Origin: Rostratula benghalensis
Lineage: Eukaryota; Chordata; Aves; Charadriiformes; Rostratulidae
NCBI GenBank assembly: GCA_013399305.1
Contig: VXAI01000090.1
Location: forward strand, 597,044 to 661,043
Reading direction: 5' to 3'
Length of the DNA: 64,000 bases
Numbering within the stretch: the first letter of the stretch is position 1; each line of letters opens with the position of its first letter. The notes under the pieces were generated by a model that worked only from the letters and a program-made list of their open reading frames with translations, was not told the origin of the DNA and did no database searches. This document shows, in pieces, positions 61,415 through 64,000 of this stretch. A program made the position numbers and the translations under genes.

Positions 61415-61528
61415 ATTCGTTCATTGAACATCAGCATAATGCTGTGAAGTGAGTAAGTATTATTACCTGGATTTCACAGATATTTTCCCATCTAGGTGAA
61501 GTGGCTTGTTCAAAGATATATTAAAATA
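61415..61528 (+). mobile_element. MIR-like (CORE-type) ancient SINE fragment
   Basis: ATCAGCATAATGCTGTGAAG, TGAGTAAGTATTATTACCTG, GATTTCACAGATATTTTCCC and GAAGTGGCTTGTTCAAAGA reproduce the order of the MIR 3' half (CCTGTGAGGTAGGTA, then TATTATTATCCCCATTTTACAGATG, then GAGGTTAAGTGACTTGCCCAAGGTCA). It is tRNA-derived SINE relic sequence of amniote age, heavily mutated. Confidence 0.55.
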
Positions 61529-62593
61529 AAATAAAAAAGACAATTGAGAAGAAAGTATTAAAATCCATATGGGAAGGACCTGACCCTCTTGAAGTTATTT
61601 GCATATTTGGAAGAGCTGAACTTTCAACCTGCTATGTAGCTCGTCTTAAACCTAAACCCATTCTAGGAATAGTGAAATGTTTTTCATTCAGTTTGTATCT
61701 GACCCAAAAACTTGTGCCAGAAGAATTATGATCATTCCAGATTTATTTATTTTTTCCTTTTTCTTCACTGTCTTGTTTGATGATCACACTGAATTATCAG
61801 ATGGAAAAAAAACTCTTTACTCCCTGCCCACTTTATAATATTTAAAATATATTACCCATGAGGGTAGAGTGAACTGAGATTAAATTCTGCTAAAATATTT
61901 GAAAATACATGAGAAAAATGTACAGGGAGAATGAAATTGGGCCTTTATTCCTAGTACTACAGTTGACTTTAGATGTAGTCTTCAGCTAAGTAATCTGATG
62001 GTAAGATTTTCTTTGTAGTCAGAAAAAAAAAACCAACATGAAAATGAGGACAAGTGTTATTAATTGAAAGTGATTCATGCTAAATGAGAAGTACTTAAAT
62101 TATTTTGTATGAAAAACATCAATTCTATAACTTGTAACAGCCCTTAAGTCTGTTTTATTGAAACTCATACTAGGATGGGGAGTCATCCCCAATAAATTGG
62201 CATAGGCTATTAAATACTTCTGGAGCTAATGTAAGTGATTTCCCACTTGATGATTTTGGTTAGCGTTGGCTTGAGCTACTGGGGGGAAGGACAAAGACAA
62301 CTGAATGCAACACTGATTCAATGTCACCATATTCCATGGGATGGCTGTACTCAGCCCACATGCACTCCCGCACTGTCCACACATTAGCATGGCTTTTCCC
62401 CAACTTTGCATCAAAAAGGAGAAATGAGCAGGAAACAATCACAAAACCATGATCTCCACCTATTTGCCAGTGAACACCTCCTCTACCCTGGCCCTAAATT
62501 TCACATATTTCCTCCCCTTAGACCAGGATCCCAGTGACTTCCCTTCAGAGGAAAACCTGCAGTAACTGAGAGGTATTATTCCCCTGATTCAAC
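61529..62593. other. Unique DNA, no recognisable gene
   Basis: I see no gene or repeat here. Frames up to 70 codons on the minus strand near 62.2-62.4 kb have no recognisable motif. Confidence 0.5.
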
Positions 62594-62705
62594 AAAATCA
62601 CAGAATCATAGGGGTTGGAAGGGAACTCTGGAGATCATCTAGTCCAACACTCCTGCCAAAGCAGGTTCATCTAGAGCAGGTTGGACAAGAACACATCCAG
62701 GTCTG
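62594..62705 (-). mobile_element. CR1 LINE 3'-end fragment
   Basis: AAATCACAGAATCATAGGGG, TTGGAAGGGAACTCTGGAGA, TCATCTAGTCCAACACTCCT, GCCAAAGCAGGTTCATCTAG and AGCAGGTTGGACAAGAACAC are a well preserved reversed CR1 end of about 110 bases. Unique sequence follows. Confidence 0.92.
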
Positions 62706-64000
62706 AAAGCTTTCCTTCTTCTACCCCTGGACTCTCCAAGCAGGAATTATTTCCCCATGATTTCTACCACAACCCCTAAGACTCCTTCTGCACCTTTGCA
62801 CTCAAGAGTAACACCGATTATCTGGAGCTCACTAACGTCAGCAATAGTTTCCATATCAGTCACCTGCAAGCCATCTGAATTCTCTTCCTAGGGAAATGTC
62901 ATTACACAGAAAAGTGACATATGTCACCTGGAAGAAATAGACACTGCCTTGATTTCCCTGCAAGGTCATTGTGTAATGGCTTTCTACATTTGTAGTACTT
63001 TCCTTATATCTAACAGTAATTATTTCACCAGACCATCTCCTTCTTCTTCAGGGACTTCCTGCAATATTTCTCCAAATTATCCCTTTACCTCAGGTACACA
63101 TGAGGGTATTGTTTGAGTCCTCAAATGGACAATACACTTTAAATAATGTGTCACATAGGAAACTGAAAATGTTGAGAATAAGCAAGGCAAAGAGTTAGAA
63201 AATACCTACAAGGAGAGGAGGTTAGCGAGAATGACACTTTCCTTCTGGCTGCAATACAGAATAAGGACATGGATGTGATAAACTTAGATAATGTTCTTCC
63301 CAGTCCTAAACAAAAATGCGTATCAAATTTAAACATTAACATTGAGAGTACAAATTAACAGTATCACTGAGTGGGAGAACAGAATAAAAGTCAATCCCAT
63401 ACTATGATGTCAACTGGAAGGAAATGGAGGGTATCCATCTGCAGAGTTGTAAAATACAAAATTAAATGGGCTATAAATCTCTTGCCTGTAGTTTTCCAGC
63501 ATCACATGGCTTAGATTCCCTAAAGCAGGTGGATAAACAAATGCAGGTAGAGAAAGTCTTTACATTTGTTAAACCTGGTAACAGTCCTAATGCTAGTGGA
63601 GTCCTTAGCAGCTCTGAAAGGAAAATACAAAAAGGAATCAAGGTCCTCGCCAATGACAAGCTGCAGATCCATCAGAGCTACTGGTGATCAAGTTGATGCC
63701 TACCAGGCCGTGAGACAGAACAATCAACACAAAAATACAGCCTCTTTTTTACTGCACACTGCTGAGAAAGTGCGTAGTTATAATCCCCCACGTGTCTTCT
63801 GTAAATCCAAACCTGCCTGGCAGCACCAAAGGGAATAGTGACAAAAATCTAAGACCTCTCTTCCCAAAGCCTAAAACTGATCAAACAAAGACCAAATCAC
63901 AGTAAAATACAAACTCTGTTGAGCCCATATGTCATGTTAGTCATAGAAAACATGCATCACAGGAACATGATCCAAGTGCAATGAAAGTTACAAAGCAGTT
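62706..64000. other. Unique DNA, no recognisable gene
   Basis: A 90-codon plus-strand frame (63566-63838) and shorter ones show no domain I recognise. No repeat is visible. The window ends in unique sequence. Confidence 0.5.

Overview
The window looks like non-coding avian nuclear DNA, either intergenic or the inside of a very long intron. The best evidence is more than twenty fragments of CR1 LINE retrotransposons. They carry the bird-type 3' ends (strings such as GGTCCCTTCCAACCC followed by ATTCTATG or ATTCTGTG repeats, seen in reverse as CAGAATCACAGAATC) and pieces of CR1 ORF2. A degenerate endogenous retroviral solo LTR of a type I recognise from bird genomes supports this. The base composition is AT-rich. 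I see no CpG island, no tRNA or rRNA gene, no operon structure, and no multi-exon protein gene that I can recognise. Nearly all open frames are short (under about 150 codons). The longest ones are explained by CR1 ORF2 relics, on the sense or the antisense strand.

Layout. 1-38 is the end of a pentanucleotide satellite. 39-10.8 kb is AT-rich unique DNA, with one odd minus-strand open frame at 10.02-10.32 kb beside an A/C-only tract at 10.40-10.55 kb. 10.8-22 kb is mostly unique DNA with an old CR1 remnant at 10.85 kb, a (GAATA)n-tailed CR1 at 12.2 kb, a fairly young CR1 at 16.0-16.8 kb and a remnant at 17.9 kb. 22.1-30.8 kb is a CR1 graveyard: about eight insertions in both orientations, including three same-strand CR1 3' ends end to end at 29.2-30.8 kb. 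32-41 kb holds further CR1 pieces, a T/G-only tract (33.1-33.3 kb) and the solo LTR (35.5-36.1 kb) abutting a CR1. 41-55 kb is almost free of recognisable repeats. 55-61.5 kb holds much older material: palindromic amniote-type repeats, an ancient CR1 and a MIR-like SINE, plus an unidentified GC-rich block at 56.3-57.0 kb. The last 2.5 kb is unique DNA with one CR1 tail.

There are no genes working together here. The biology on view is retrotransposon insertion, 5' truncation and decay. I found no convincing undescribed system. The most checkable leads are: a 29-codon minus-strand frame ending in a consensus splice donor at 55.28-55.37 kb, probably repeat-derived; the 10.0-10.3 kb minus-strand frame; the GC-rich 56.3-57.0 kb block; the complementary A/C and T/G tracts; and small exact duplications and palindromes at 11.1, 11.6 and 57.0 kb. 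Which bird this is cannot be settled from the sequence alone. The LTR type makes me lean to Neoaves, weakly.
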